Shown here piece after piece: positions 1 through 11,987 of a stretch of 64,000 bases of DNA (position 1 is the stretch's first letter; each line of letters starts with the position of its first letter). Under the pieces are notes generated by a model, which ran no database searches, was not told the origin of the DNA, and saw nothing but the letters and a program-made list of their open reading frames with translations. The stretch lies in the NCBI GenBank assembly GCA_008360955.1, contig LUCM01006857.1:104738-168737 (forward strand). Direction: 5' to 3'. Source of the stretch: Fasciolopsis buskii. Taxonomy: Eukaryota; Platyhelminthes; Trematoda; Plagiorchiida; Fasciolidae. The position numbers and the translations under genes are program-made.

Positions 1-1058
1 ATGATAGTATTGATGTCACGAGGGAGAAACCTGTATACAATTTTCATATTGTCTGCAAACGGAAAAGGAATACCATGCCTAACGATGTGAAAAATATCGT
101 CGATGTACCGCAGAAACAGTAGTGGATCTAGCAGGCTTCCTTGAATAACCCTACTAGTAATCGGACGAGGATTGGATTGGGTTCCATTTATATTCACTAA
201 TTGCATTCTAGAGGCCAAAATAGAGGAGAACCAAGACAGAAGGGGGGGATTTATACCGTAGCTCTTGACTTTCATGAGAAGCTTGCGATGGGATACGCGA
301 TCAAAAGCCTTTGCCATATTTGAGGAAGTCACAATCACCGACTTTCCGTCGTTGGCAGCCTTCATCACTGCGCTTAGGAAATCAGTCATGCACGTAGAAC
401 ATAATTTACTTTAAAGGAAACCATGTTGACCGGCGTTAATGAGGTTATGATCTAATAAGTAAGTTGCTGACTTACTTTTTATTATTCTTTCCATAGTGCG
501 AGAGGTGACTGGGATGTGATTGATGGGTCTGTAATTAGATGGCTCCTGCCTTGAACCGTTTTTGCGAATTGGGACAATGACAGTCTTCCATTGTTGGGGG
601 AAGTGCCGCAATTTAAGGAAATTAAATATATTGAATAAAAGTATAGGCATGCCTGCACCTCCAAATTTGAAGAGGGCTGGGGGAAGGTCGTCCGGTCCGA
701 CGCGGAGAGACGGTCTTACCTTTAAAGGTAGTAGGTTAATATCACTTGGGTGAAAACAGAACCTTAGAGGGAAGGCAGTGGAGACTTGTGGAATGTCCGG
801 TATAATGGTGTTGTTATCATTTGTCACAGAGGCGGCGAAATAATCACTGAACGCCTCTGAAATCATTAGAGGGCCATTTTCGCCCACGCCCTCGAATATG
901 ACTGACTTGATGAGTTTACTAGGTAGGGAGTTGTTAGTTCTCAGTAGTTTTGCCAGTGCTGCAGCCTTGTTGGCAGAGTGTAACGCTTTAAATTCCTTTT
1001 CCTTTTGAAGAGAATCGAAAATTGTCTTGATCTCCCTATACAGACGGTTAATTTGCAA
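1..1058 (-). pseudogene. CR1-like LINE reverse transcriptase, decayed, cut by window start
   Basis: This is the reverse transcriptase part of a non-LTR retrotransposon, which would copy element RNA at a nicked target. The first 215 codons (1058 down to 414) cover the linker and fingers, with YRPI and QHGFL motifs, and end at a stop at 411-413. The same frame continues after it through the palm: SNMAKAFDRV near 300-335 (motif A, usual aspartate replaced by Asn), VIQGSLLDPLLF near 110-145 (motif B) and FADN near 48-60 where FADD is expected. Two catalytic aspartates are therefore lost and the copy cannot be active. The thumb and 3' end lie outside the window. The endonuclease is immediately upstream on the same strand. 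Assignment to CR1-like rests on layout and motif style, from memory of the family. Confidence 0.85.
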
Positions 1059-1134
1059 TATCAGAGCAAATTCTTTTGTTCTTTTGAATCTTGTCTAGAT
1101 TAGAGAGTGCATTTTTCGAGACGGTCCAAGGTGC

Positions 1135-1990
1135 TCAACCTTTTGGGGTCGTGCCACAATGGGTTGGAATGATTACATCAAGGCACACACTTAGAGTTGC
1201 GTAAAACTGCTTGGTGGCCAATTGGGGATCCACCGATAGAAACAAACTCTTCCAATTTTGGCTACGAATCATGGAGGGAAGATGACTCCATGAGGCTCTG
1301 TGGTATGGTTTAGTGGAAGCTGAGGAGGAGATGACGGGCGTCGAAACTGAGAACTTGCAAACAATTTGAGAATGGTCACATCCGAATAATTTGTTGTCTA
1401 TGGACGTGCGCACCCGTGTTGCGCCAGCTGTGAAGATAAGATCTAGAATACTGTCGGCCCTTGTGGGTAATGAAATACGCTTTGTCCACCAACCCATTCG
1501 TACACTGGAAACAAACGCAGAAAGGTATTTTGGGGAGGAGAAAGATGACCAATAAATCCCTGGGGCGTTGAAGTCGCCCGCTACTGGCTTAGGGTCTGGA
1601 AGGTCCGCGGCCGCGCTAAGCGCGTCAATTAGAGTTAGGAATTCTGACTGATGCGTACTAGGGGGACGATAGATGCAACTGATCAGTAAGTTCTGATGCC
1701 CGACAGCCACAGTCAGCCAGATGGAATCTTTCAGGTTATTAAAGGTAGGATGATTGTACCGTTAAGCTGAAAGGGTGTCTCTTGTGTATATGAGACGGCC
1801 TCCTCGACGCTTATTAATCCTGTCTTTCCTAAAAGCATTTTAACCAAGTAGAGCAGTCTCTTTTGGGGGTGTTTTCGGTCAGCCATATCTCAGTGATAAG
1901 AATAAAGTCATATCAACGTGTATACACCAACAGGCCCAGCATGTGCACCTTATTTAGTATGGAGCGAGCATTCAATAGTAACAACGAAAA
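1135..1990 (-). pseudogene. LINE apurinic-like endonuclease domain, decayed
   Basis: This is the endonuclease of the same minus-strand LINE, the domain that nicks target DNA. A 191-codon open part (1135-1710) contains YRPPS, GDFNAPGIYW (near 1550-1580) and CDHSQIV (near 1375), corresponding to the conserved GDFN and SDH blocks of APE-type endonucleases; the serine of SDH is Cys here. The N-terminal blocks are found upstream in broken frames up to about 1990: NARSI.NK and ITEIWLTE. At least one frameshift and several stops separate the two parts. It lies between ORF1 (2428-4006) and the reverse transcriptase (1-1058), the normal LINE order read from the minus strand. Confidence 0.8.
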
Positions 1991-2427
1991 TGGCTTAGTA
2001 GTAGTAGCATGGAAACGTGGGTTACTAGGGTAAATGTCGTGATGGACGTGTGATTTCATTTGGGGTGGAAAGTCATTGCGAGGCAAGCAAAGATGAATGG
2101 ATGTTGGTGGTAAGGCCTTTGGGTGATCATGTCATGTCACGCCTGATTCATAAGCTATGGTAGGTTCCAACCTGTTCGTTGGTATAAGCGGTGAGCAAGA
2201 TGCATTTGTTGGGGAGTGAAGAGGCTGTGCAACGGTGGGGGAGGGTATGGTATGGCTTAGAGAAACACCGGGTAAAATGAAGTGTATCCTGACGGCATCT
2301 GGAGCGTATCAGTAGGTGGCAGAATATTTGAAGGCCTGACTTCTAGCTGATTGGAAGCCTCGAGATTTGGTCTGGAAAATTGGGACAGTAGGTTTTGGCA
2401 GGTCGGCTTAAGCATTGCGTTTACAGG

Positions 2428-4006
2428 TTATAAATGGTCAGTCAAAGGCAACTCGGAAAAGTGTGGTCTTGTCCAGAGTTGCACATGGTTCATACGAACG
2501 TTTGGGGGAACAGGTGACGGGCCAGCACTACGGAAATCAGTTTCAATTCTGGGACGGTAACCGAGGTTGAAGTTATGATTATTAAATAACGTCGTTGGAT
2601 GGGGTAGCGAGATACGGTTCTTAGTCCTGCGGGGTTTGTTTGTGGCGCTGAAATGAGGAGATTGAGGTCTAACAGAGTTAGCCATACCTCCTGAAGAGGC
2701 TGAGCTATGTGACCGTGGCAGATCTAATGGCACCGTGCTGTTACGAATGGGCTTGGCGGGGATCCTAGGAGGTGGAATAGATTTGAGCGTTTTACGTAGA
2801 CCTGTTATATTGAGGACAGTCGCAGCATCGTTGGTTAGAGAAGTCGCTTTCCTTGGTGTCAAGCACATCACTAGTCACCTGAGGGCATGCAGCCTGTTGG
2901 GGCAGGTTGGAGTATGACGGTGAACTACAGGTACTGGCCTTGGCAATCGTGCTGTAGAGCGGGCGCGGGGTAGAAGGTTGTTTGAGTCTAACTAAGCAAG
3001 GTGACGTTGTGTTGATGTTTCCTAGGTGGGGGCGTTTGGGCGCGGGCTGAAACGTGGGGGGCGAGCTCGATATGTCTTGGTCTACCAAGGTAGAGCGTGA
3101 ACCCGTGGACGGTATTGGCTCTAATGAATTTCTGTTGGGCCGGCGAACGGCTGAGTGTTTTGGAGACACAATGCCCATTTCAGGCGACTCCGCTGTAACG
3201 GGCCGTGTAATGTTTGGTGGTGGTTTCTTGGAAATCACATGCATGTAACTGGAGTCGTGCGAAGTGTTGGCAAAAGTTTCCCCCTGGAGAGGTATTTTGT
3301 CTATAGTTATTTTTGTTTTTAAACGGTGTAGTTGCAGCAATAACGCTTTGCTTGCTAATAAAGAGCTTTGCTAGAATCTTTGTCTGGAACTGCACCATGA
3401 GGGGTGACTATGACACTGCGTCCGCTTCCGCAGCCTCGTCATTATGCACGGTATGTGCGCCATGCCGCTAGCCGCCGTGAGTTGATCTCTAAGGCCGTTC
3501 ATGGGAATACGATCAGGGATGTTAAAGACAACAACGTTACATGACCTGTCCATTCTACTCGATGTTTCGGACGCCAGTACATCCAGGAAGGTGCCAGCGG
3601 CCACCAGGTCATGCTTGTCCAGCCGTGTTTCAGGGTCGATGAGGTGGGTAACGGGTGCAAGCTTTGAGATATCGCGCTCTAAATTATTAACATGATCCAT
3701 TAAATTGGATAATCTCCTTTCGGAGAGTTGTGCCCTGTTATGGGCTTCACTCACTAGGTCATTAAGTACTACGGAGCATTGGTTCATTGTTCTCGAACGA
3801 GGGCCAACTTTGGAGTGTCTTGCAGAGTTAGTCACGCGAACACTGTCATTGGCGCGTCTGGCTCGCTGCTTAACACCACGAGCCATTCTGCTCTTAATTG
3901 GAAATTTAGTTTGTGAAGAAAATCTAAGTAAAGTTGTGAAAGTTGACCGCTTATAGTTTTTACGACTATAGTGATGACAGGATACTGTGTGTAATCGGGT
4001 TGGCAC
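2428..4006 (-). pseudogene. LINE ORF1 protein, in three frame-shifted pieces
   Basis: This is ORF1 of the minus-strand LINE, the putative RNA-binding chaperone. The N-terminal piece (3371-4006, 211 codons) has a basic start, a short heptad-like stretch LSERRLSNLMDHVNNLERDI (about 3665-3730, coiled-coil candidate) and then VVVFNIPDRIP (about 3500-3535), resembling the first strand of an RRM-like fold, followed by a basic TRLRKR. The next pieces (2792-3340 and 2428-2871) are rich in Pro, Ser and Thr, like the C-terminal tail of other LINE ORF1 proteins in this window. The frameshifts show it is dead. The same VVFN-PDR block recurs near 6,130, 42,790 and 58,560. The role is inferred from position and the RRM-like block. 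Confidence 0.7.
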
Positions 4007-4559
4007 AGTTCTTGTGAGGTAAATGCTAAGGATTACGGTAGAACGACCTAACTTCTGAATACATCACAAGACTAAGCGGGCATCAACGGTGAGGAGCAGG
4101 TTGTGTCTAAAAAATGAGCCAGAAGGTAAATTAACAAGACAAAAATGCAGCATGACAGTTGACAGCCGTCAAATGACTGTATAAATTAAACGATAAATTA
4201 TAATGTGACCTAAACCAAGACACCCTGAGTCACACTGTACGTCTGAACAGCGGGCTGATGTTGAGGGATACGGAACCTTGTGGATAGAGAAACGAGTAGA
4301 CAGGCCGAAAGATGTATCTGCTCTTGAGGCAACTAAGCAGACAGGCTGAATTTATGCTATATAGAATAACAGCGTTTATGCTAAGGGCGGGTCAAAGCTG
4401 GAAATGTGGCTGTGAAAGCTTAGACAAAAATTATCAAACTAATTAAGCAGCGATCAAACCGTAAACTTCAACGGTCCAAAAAATCAAGCTAATTTCCATG
4501 TCTTAGGAAATGATTCTTAATTAGCGAATAATGCCAGAATAACAAAACGGTAGCTATAA
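4007..4559. other. No recognisable gene
   Basis: This is probably the 5' untranslated region of the LINE on its left plus unassigned sequence. I see no open frame of note, no tRNA-like boxes and no simple repeat. Confidence 0.4.
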
Positions 4560-5389
4560 AATCTCCACGATGACAACTCACGACGTAAGACGGTGCAGCG
4601 CAGTGGGTTAGTAGATCAATTCTGACCAAGGTGGCACTCCCGTCTCTGGTGAATCTCTATTGGTCTGCTCTGTCAACTGTCATAGTTAATAGGAAGGCTA
4701 CATTCTTCGGACCATCTCTTGCCGTTGTCGATGGCTGACTGCAAAAGCTCAGGGCCGGGGCTTCAGGTGGTCACATCGTCTGCATACATGGAAACACTGC
4801 CGGGGTGGGTTTCATGGGGTCAGTGATGCATGCTGGAAGGAGGACGGGGCCACCACAGAGTCTTGCGGTACTGACTCTGGTTGTGAGGCGTTCCCTACCT
4901 TCGCCGTAAAGTTTTGACCGGTTAGAAAACTGCGTGTGACCTTTATCATGGAACCGACAACACCGTAACTTTGAGGCTTATGTAGAAGATGAATGTGGGG
5001 AAGTCTATCAAGGTCCTTGGGTAGACCATCAAAGACGGCATGCTATTGCGGCCATCATCGTACGCCTTCGACAGCCTATTCATTGCCTTCAGAATATTGG
5101 TGCTGCCCGATCTATCAGGAAGGAAACCACGTTGGGAATGGTCTAAAATGTTTGAAAGCAGTTGCTGGAACATAGCCTTTTTTAGGTTGTGTTCAAACCC
5201 TTTGATCATGATGCTGGCTAGACTAATCGGCCGATAGCTATAAGGTTGACTCCGGGATTCCTTTCTTAGAAGTGGGTTTAACGGTTGCCATCTTTCAGCC
5301 CTAGGGAAGATCCCAATTTCGTCGCATCTTTGGAAGTGGGAATGGTAAGAATTCCCCGTATCTCCCTTCTCTTTTAGGATACGGTACAT
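4560..5389 (-). pseudogene. LINE reverse transcriptase fragment, second subfamily
   Basis: A 147-codon open part (4946-5389) shows YRPISLASIMIKGFEHNL and SQRGFLPDRSGSTN, the fingers/palm boundary of a non-LTR reverse transcriptase. The wording differs from the other LINEs here (YRPISL and a K-GFEH block instead of YRPINH and MERII), so it is a different subfamily. Reading on in other frames toward 4,560 gives weak palm-like remnants, including a degraded equivalent of the YADD region near 4,780. There is no endonuclease next to it, so it is a fragment. It lies between the 5' ends of two outward-facing LINEs (1-4,010 minus, and 5,830-11,430 plus). Confidence 0.65.
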
Positions 5390-5829
5390 CGTTCTTTGCT
5401 GTGAGTTGTTCTCGCTATTGTCTTTTGCTATTTAGGTTGTTATTGTAGTATTTTTAGCATAATTAGAACCGTTTTCTTAGTTGAAAATACTCCCTTAATT
5501 TTTTGACTATTACCCTTTGACCTCGCTGACCCTTCTGTCAATATTTGCCATAAGCATAGACCGTCACATATTCGGCTCCCGCCTGGATCTATTTTAAAGG
5601 TCTTTATTCTGCTAACCACACATTCTACCCGTCTGTTGATCTACTTTTAAGAGCAATTTTGCCAATTAGCCTGTCTATTTACCTTCTCACTTTTACGCTC
5701 CCGCAATTCGTGACACCATCCCGTTGTCTGTTACCAAGCGTTTATAGCCTCTCATAGCCATTTCAGACATCCTTGACTTTCTACAACCAGCACGAAGTCT
5801 TCAGCAGCCGAACCAAAGCAACGTCAGCG

Positions 5830-6552
5830 CCTCACCGTAATTCTAAGAAAACTCTTAAAACCCCTGCTTCCCACTAAAACACGCTCAGTTCCGCTTACTG
5901 ACATATTTAGCAATTCTGGTCCGAAAACCCTTGATGTCTGAAAAAGATTAAGGGACCTAGAAAACAAAGTACAACAGATCGAGGACCTGTCATTGAAACT
6001 GTCCCCATTAGTCAGCTTAATTGACCCTTCCAATGACAATAATACCAGCAATTTGGCTGCCACAGGACGCTTTTTTGACTCCGTAACTAAGGAAGCTCAC
6101 AAATGTATTGCGAAAGCGAAGAATGCCGTTGTCTTTAATGTACCCGACCGCCTCCCTCTACCACTGATCCAATCTACCATTTTCAATGCTTGTAGCATGA
6201 CCCACCACTCTTGTCTGTGTTCTAGGCTCCGGAAAAAATCCCCCAAGAAGAACTGTCCAATTTTATTTCACGTTCGTGGGGAACTTTCTGCTAAGGAGGT
6301 TATAGCAAACAAGGCGAACACTGCTATCTATACGCCCTATAAAAATATCAAGATCTTTACGGATAAAACTTCGTTCCAGAGAGATATATTACGGTCACTA
6401 AAGCTCACCGCAGCTTCTGAAGTTGGTAGGACTTCGGTTGTATCGGGCGCTCCCCCTCTGACCAGTGCGCTGCCAGTTCAGGTTCCTCCTAATGGGCCAA
6501 ATCCCGAGCCTACTGCCAAGGTGTCAAATGATCTACCTTCTCCCTATGACAG
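5830..6552 (+). pseudogene. LINE ORF1 protein, N-terminal half, runs into N gap
   Basis: This is ORF1 of a plus-strand CR1-like LINE. The longest open part starts at 5993, but the frame clearly continues upstream to a stop at 5939-5941 and similar coding style is visible before that stop, so the ATG at 5993 is not the true start. KRLRDLENKVQQIEDLSLKL (from 5942) is a coiled-coil candidate. KNAVVFNVPDRLPLPLI (about 6118-6170) is the RRM-like block, followed by SRLRKKSPKKN, a basic stretch. A Pro-rich section precedes the gap. The domain order matches the ORF1 at 3371-4006. One in-frame stop and the missing middle prevent any claim about integrity. Confidence 0.75.
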
Positions 6553-7516
6553 NNNNNNNNNNNNNNNNNNNNNNNNNNNNNNNNNNNNNNNNNNNNNNNN
6601 NNNNNNNNNNNNNNNNNNNNNNNNNNNNNNNNNNNNNNNNNNNNNNNNNNNNNNNNNNNNNNNNNNNNNNNNNNNNNNNNNNNNNNNNNNNNNNNNNNNN
6701 NNNNNNNNNNNNNNNNNNNNNNNNNNNNNNNNNNNNNNNNNNNNNNNNNNNNNNNNNNNNNNNNNNNNNNNNNNNNNNNNNNNNNNNNNNNNNNNNNNNN
6801 NNNNNNNNNNNNNNNNNNNNNNNNNNNNNNNNNNNNNNNNNNNNNNNNNNNNNNNNNNNNNNNNNNNNNNNNNNNNNNNNNNNNNNNNNNNNNNNNNNNN
6901 NNNNNNNNNNNNNNNNNNNNNNNNNNNNNNNNNNNNNNNNNNNNNNNNNNNNNNNNNNNNNNNNNNNNNNNNNNNNNNNNNNNNNNNNNNNNNNNNNNNN
7001 NNNNNNNNNNNNNNNNNNNNNNNNNNNNNNNNNNNNNNNNNNNNNNNNNNNNNNNNNNNNNNNNNNNNNNNNNNNNNNNNNNNNNNNNNNNNNNNNNNNN
7101 NNNNNNNNNNNNNNNNNNNNNNNNNNNNNNNNNNNNNNNNNNNNNNNNNNNNNNNNNNNNNNNNNNNNNNNNNNNNNNNNNNNNNNNNNNNNNNNNNNNN
7201 NNNNNNNNNNNNNNNNNNNNNNNNNNNNNNNNNNNNNNNNNNNNNNNNNNNNNNNNNNNNNNNNNNNNNNNNNNNNNNNNNNNNNNNNNNNNNNNNNNNN
7301 NNNNNNNNNNNNNNNNNNNNNNNNNNNNNNNNNNNNNNNNNNNNNNNNNNNNNNNNNNNNNNNNNNNNNNNNNNNNNNNNNNNNNNNNNNNNNNNNNNNN
7401 NNNNNNNNNNNNNNNNNNNNNNNNNNNNNNNNNNNNNNNNNNNNNNNNNNNNNNNNNNNNNNNNNNNNNNNNNNNNNNNNNNNNNNNNNNNNNNNNNNNN
7501 NNNNNNNNNNNNNNNN
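6553..7516. other. Assembly gap (964 N)
   Basis: A run of N covers these positions. Apparent reading frames across it are meaningless. It falls inside the LINE between ORF1 and the endonuclease. Confidence 1.
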
Positions 7517-8297
7517 GAAGGCCTACTAACCGTCGCCTACAATCACGAGTTGATTGGGTCACTGTATTCATGCCTCCACCATCCTTCGGTAACACAGTTG
7601 CCACATTCCAGCATGATAATAATGCCCCTCCTTATTTAGGGCCTGCCGCTTATCCCCTACTTCTATCCACTTACCGATCAACCCTATTCAGATGAATTTC
7701 CGCTATCCCAATGCCCCATTCCTAATACTGCACGCCCAAATCCTCACCCCAACTACTGGTATCCTCATAATTTTGAACGATTTACCCCTGAATCCTCCCA
7801 GGCTACCTAGGAAACTTTTGATAACTGTATTTTGCCCGTTGAGGCACAACCTATCGTGGGACCCCTTTACTAACCCACTATTATCCAGCGCTTACCCCAT
7901 TTTCCTCATCTAGAAAGCATTGCTCTCCTGACTCCCGCGAGTTCCAAAAGCAAAGCCTATCCCCAAAAATTCATGCGCATACCTGCTAACCGGCTTTTTC
8001 CTCGGCATTTTCCAAAGCCCCCTTCCCACTAACCCCCGAGATTTCCAGTCCCACCGTGACAAGGTACTAATTTGGCCACCAAACACGGTCCCACCTCCAC
8101 TGATACCGCTTCCCCCGCACTGGCATCCTCTAAGAAGCGGCTGATCAACTCCCAAGTTTCTTTTATTACCTCGGTCTGCATTCCACAAATCCCTTAAAAA
8201 AGACAGTCCCTCGCCGGTCAGTATAGCTAACTCTACTGAACTTACTCCCTTATCACAGCTATGCACTATCCGAACCTCTAATGTATCCCTTGATTAG
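7517..8297 (+). pseudogene. LINE ORF1 C-terminal, Pro-rich tail remnant
   Basis: Broken frames between the gap and the endonuclease are strongly enriched in Pro, Ser and Thr (for example PKPPSH, TSTDTASPALASSKKR). This is what the C-terminal tail of ORF1 looks like in the other LINEs of this window. There are several stops and frame changes. The assignment is positional: it follows the ORF1 half at 5830-6552 and precedes the endonuclease at 8350. Nothing else recognisable is present. Confidence 0.5.
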
Positions 8298-8349
8298 TTG
8301 ACCCCCACTGGACCCACCTCTTGGATAGCGCGCGGAAGTAAATGTTCCA

Positions 8350-9210
8350 GCGAATTTTTCCTACTCCTCCTGCACTCCCTCTCGCTGGCTCATAAGCTGA
8401 GGGAGATAAGACTGTTAGCAGCTAAAAACTCTTACGATATTATTTTGGTAACAGAGAATTGGCTAACGGTCCACAGCTGCACTCCGTCTTTTTCACTGGT
8501 GGGTTATACGCCCTTCCAAACCAATAGATCAAATCGCAGAAGAGGTGGTTGCCTAGCCTACGTGAATCAGCTACACAAAGCTTCCGTTCACCATCAACCA
8601 CTGCTTGATTCTATTCCTGACATCCTTTGGTTTTACATACAACTGCCCGAGCTTCCAATCCACGCATAATGTGTATACCGACTAGCAAACTCGAATAGTT
8701 CTGATATTTCTCGTCTCACCAAAGCCTTCGTTTACCTTCCTGGTCTCCCCCTCAGCCATAAGATAATTGCAGGTGAGTTCAATGCACCTATAATTTGTTG
8801 GTCCTCTTTATCGGCTCCACCTACCCTACTAAACTTTGTTTCTGAAACGCACGCTGAAGGATGGACTCAGCATGTGACTTTGCCCACAAGGTTCCATAAT
8901 ATCTTAGACCTAGTTTTTACGCATGGCACTCCTAATGTTAAGGTCTCAGTGCTAAAACCTTTCCCTGGGAGTAACCAACAGATGGTCACGCGTAGCTTCC
9001 CTCTCCTTAACAAATCTTCACCTATGTGTACCCACCACGCTGCCTTTTCCTATATGTCGAATCGTTGGGACGAAATCCCTGACGCTCCGCGAACTCTTGA
9101 TTGGTCCAGCTTCCTTTTATCGCCTGACCCGCAGAGGGCGGCAGACGACCTCTACGCAAAGCTTCCTTTTACTATTATTCGTCTGTCCACTCCGACCACT
9201 CAACATAAAC
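8350..9210 (+). pseudogene. LINE endonuclease domain, decayed
   Basis: This is an APE-type endonuclease in two open pieces (8298-8669 and 8874-9389). Recognisable blocks in order are YDIILVTENWLT, RRGGCLAYV, GEFNAP (8772-8789, normally GDFN), PTRFHNILDLVFTHGTP and GSNQQMV (about 8970-8990, normally GSDHQ-V). Both the acidic residue of GDFN and the DH pair are altered, so the nuclease should be inactive. The linker to the reverse transcriptase follows from about 9210. The order ORF1, endonuclease, reverse transcriptase on one strand supports a single insertion from about 5,830 to 11,430. Confidence 0.8.
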
Positions 9211-10434
9211 CCAAGAAGCCTGCTAGGGTTTTTTCACCTCCAGACGAAGCTTTCGAAGGCTCGAAAAATCCTCAACAGAAAGGGAGACTTCCCGCTCTTA
9301 GTGCAAGCCAACCGCTTGCAACCAGAATTTCTTATAGAGTCCGAACTAAGGTAAAAAAGGCAGGAAATGCTGGCTCTTGGATTGCCTAACCCAGTTCGGA
9401 AGACTTCCCACATTTTTAAAGCTCTCTCGCAGCCCAATTTGTCAACCATTCCGAACTTACGCATCGAGTCTCTTGCAGACATCGCAGTAGCATTGAATGC
9501 ATATTTTTCTTCTACTCTCATTAATGACAGTCGGACACACTCTGAAATCCACCTCATGTTAACCCTGGTTAGATTGTCCTCCATCTCATTGGACGTCGCT
9601 GGCATCATCACGGTGATGAAATATGCCACGCCATCCCACAAGCTTGGCCATGATGGCATCCAACCAGCCCTATTTCGCACTGCTGCTCCACATCTTCCAC
9701 CGCTCTTTCAAGATCTGTTCTTGCTCTCCATGTCCGGCGCTACTTTACCGTAACAATGGAAAACCTCCATTATTGTTCCACGTCACAAAAGGGGTTCCAT
9801 GTATGAACCTGAAAACTTTCGCCCCGTCAACCACACTCCAGTTCTATCCAGGATTATGGAAAAGATTGTCAAAGGACAACTGGTTAACTTCTTTACTACA
9901 CACAACCTTATCAACTGCGCCCAACACGGCTTCCTGAGGGTCCGATGTTGCCTCTCCTGTCAGCTTGACTTCTTGAACCTGGTTACCCAAAGTGCTGATT
10001 CCCACCGGTCAATGCTCATGATCAATCTAGACCTGTCAGAAGCGTTTGACCGCAATACCCACTCCCGACTCCCGACCAAAATTAGGACTTATGGAATAAG
10101 AAATCCACTCTTATCTTGGCTGTCGTCCCACCTTTCCGATCGCTTTCAGGTAGTCAATATTAAGGTTTATTTTTCTCAGCTCTCTGATATTACTAGTGGG
10201 GTCATTCAGGGGAGCGCCTTAGGTCCTCTCCTTTTCCTGCTATACGTTAAAGATTTCTTTAAAGTTACTCGTCATAGCACGCCATTCCTGTTTGCCAATG
10301 ACATTAAAATAGTCTGCTCCTTTGAGGCTGCTTCATTCAGCTCCACTCTTGCATTTATCAATGAAGACCCAGAGTCTCTTGATAACTGGTGTTCCAAGTG
10401 GCTTGCGAAGTTCTCTGCTGACAAAGTTCTCTGA
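9210..10434 (+). pseudogene. LINE reverse transcriptase, fingers and palm, decayed
   Basis: The linker and fingers are in the 9367-9753 frame, ending at a stop. The 9799-10434 frame then carries NFRPVNHTPVLSRIMEKIV, NLDLSEAFDR (motif A, catalytic Asp kept, about 10,022-10,051), SGVIQGSALGPLLF (motif B, about 10,195-10,236) and FANDI (10,291-10,305) where FADD is expected. One of the two motif C aspartates is gone. The protein ends prematurely at 10,434 after LAKFSADK. The endonuclease is directly upstream. It is the longest well-read reverse transcriptase palm in the window, but it is inactive as written. Confidence 0.85.
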
Positions 10435-11430
10435 TAACATATTATTGCTATGTTCCCCCGGTCGCCCTCTCTATAACCGGCATGCTAGTTCTTGTATCGC
10501 ACACAGTTAAGAACTAAGGGTTAAAATACTCCTGCTCTTTCAAATTCCACGAGCAGGCTCAGCATCAGACCGCTGTAGCTAAGACAGCCGCCACAACGAT
10601 CTTAAGGGCATTCCTCACTCAAGACTGCAGAATTATCACCTTCAAGTCCCATGCTAGGCCCCACCTTGGGTACTGCTTGATTATCTTTACGCATATGCGT
10701 AAAGTAGAGCGAATTGCAATTGAGAATGTCCAGCGTGCATTCACTAGAAATCTACTAAGTCCTTCATCTAGCTCAAAATAACGGGGCCAGATTCGAGCTG
10801 CTTGGACTTGAACCATTGTGGCTTCGTCGAGTTAAATTAAACCTCGCATTTCTTTTTAATCTGCCATAATAGTGTTCACTCTACTAAAAACGTTGCACAC
10901 TACGCTGGTAGTCCCCCTTATCCACTTCGTAGCAGATACTGCTCGTTAAGACTAACCCTGAGTCCATTATCGATCGGGGCTAAATTTTCCACAGTTGCTT
11001 ACTCTAAACTGTGGAAGCAACTCCCTAGTTCCCTGCGGTCGTGTCCAAATTTGGCCCAGTTCATAGCCCTTCTGGCAAAGTTGCTGGATGTCCAGCTCTT
11101 AATTGACCTGATACGAGCTAACACTGGACTAGACGAGGATTGCGGACATGGGATAAAATTTTAGTTCGTGACCGAATGTTTGCTGAGATCGTCATCTGGG
11201 ATTCGGCTTCACCTCTTACTTCCTCACTTTATCACACGTCTCCGCTAATGCACTTTTTGACCTCCCTTGTAGTGATGTACCCTACTCACCAACGGCTTGA
11301 GCAACCAACTCTTGAAATTCTTCCAATGTGGGCTGACGAAAATGTCAACATACTTACTGATAGATTCACGCTTTAAAATCACATCCTTTGCTTTTAAACA
11401 CCAGCCTGCGTACTCCTCGCCCTTCATGTC
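10435..11430 (+). pseudogene. LINE reverse transcriptase thumb / C-terminal and 3' tail remnant
   Basis: Read in several broken frames, this stretch keeps the order of the C-terminal region of CR1-like reverse transcriptases: an RPHLGYCL-like block (near 10,660), a VERIAIENVQRAFTR-like block (near 10,700-10,750) and LWKQLPSSLRSCPNLAQF-like wording (near 11,010-11,060). Many stops are present. No poly-A or 3' microsatellite tail is obvious, so the 3' end, placed here at about 11,430, is approximate. Confidence 0.6.
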
Positions 11431-11921
11431 ATATTATCCTTTTTTACTGGATTGGCGGGGCTGAATAGATCGTTCTTGGTAGCCCCTAACCTTCAACTAC
11501 GCCTAAAACTGCTAACATAGCTTGCTCTAGTTACCGCATTTAACGGAATAGATGCACTTTGTTGCAGGTACTTTGCCGCTATCCAATAATGATCATAACC
11601 CCAAGCTGGCACCGAAGCCAAACTACTCTTCTCTTGCGTTTCAAATCTCGCATCCGCAGCAGACGCGCCGCCAACGCTTTCGTCCTCGTACCGGCGATTC
11701 AAAATCTGCTACCGTATCATTCTTGTTAGGAACCTGTTAGCTAGAACTGGCGCTCGAGTTTTGGCCCGGTCAACGGAAACTGCGCGGATATTGCATTGGG
11801 TGCCTCAACTCGCATCTTTGCGATCGAGCAAAATTGCGATTACTTCTGTCTCCGGAACGGCTTGCGCACCTCATATTCCCCATCCGTACTGCTGACTGAG
11901 ATCAAAAGATGCGACAACGTA
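11431..11921. other. No recognisable gene
   Basis: Between the LINE 3' region and the microsatellite I see only short frames on both strands with no family resemblance. Confidence 0.4.
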
Positions 11922-11922
11922 A

Positions 11923-11986
11923 ATAAGATAAGATAAGATAAGATAAGATAAGATAAGATAAGATAAGATAAGATAAGATAAGATAA
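11923..11986. repeat. (AAGAT)n microsatellite
   Basis: About thirteen uninterrupted copies of a 5-base unit (AAGAT/ATAAG). It directly precedes a family-B repeat, so it may be the tail or a nucleation site of that element. Confidence 0.97.
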
Positions 11987-11987
11987 T

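Noticed and set aside
5993..7639. 548-codon plus-strand frame and others crossing the N run
   Set aside because: They exist only because N is read as open. Only 5,993-6,552 is real sequence with ORF1 similarity.
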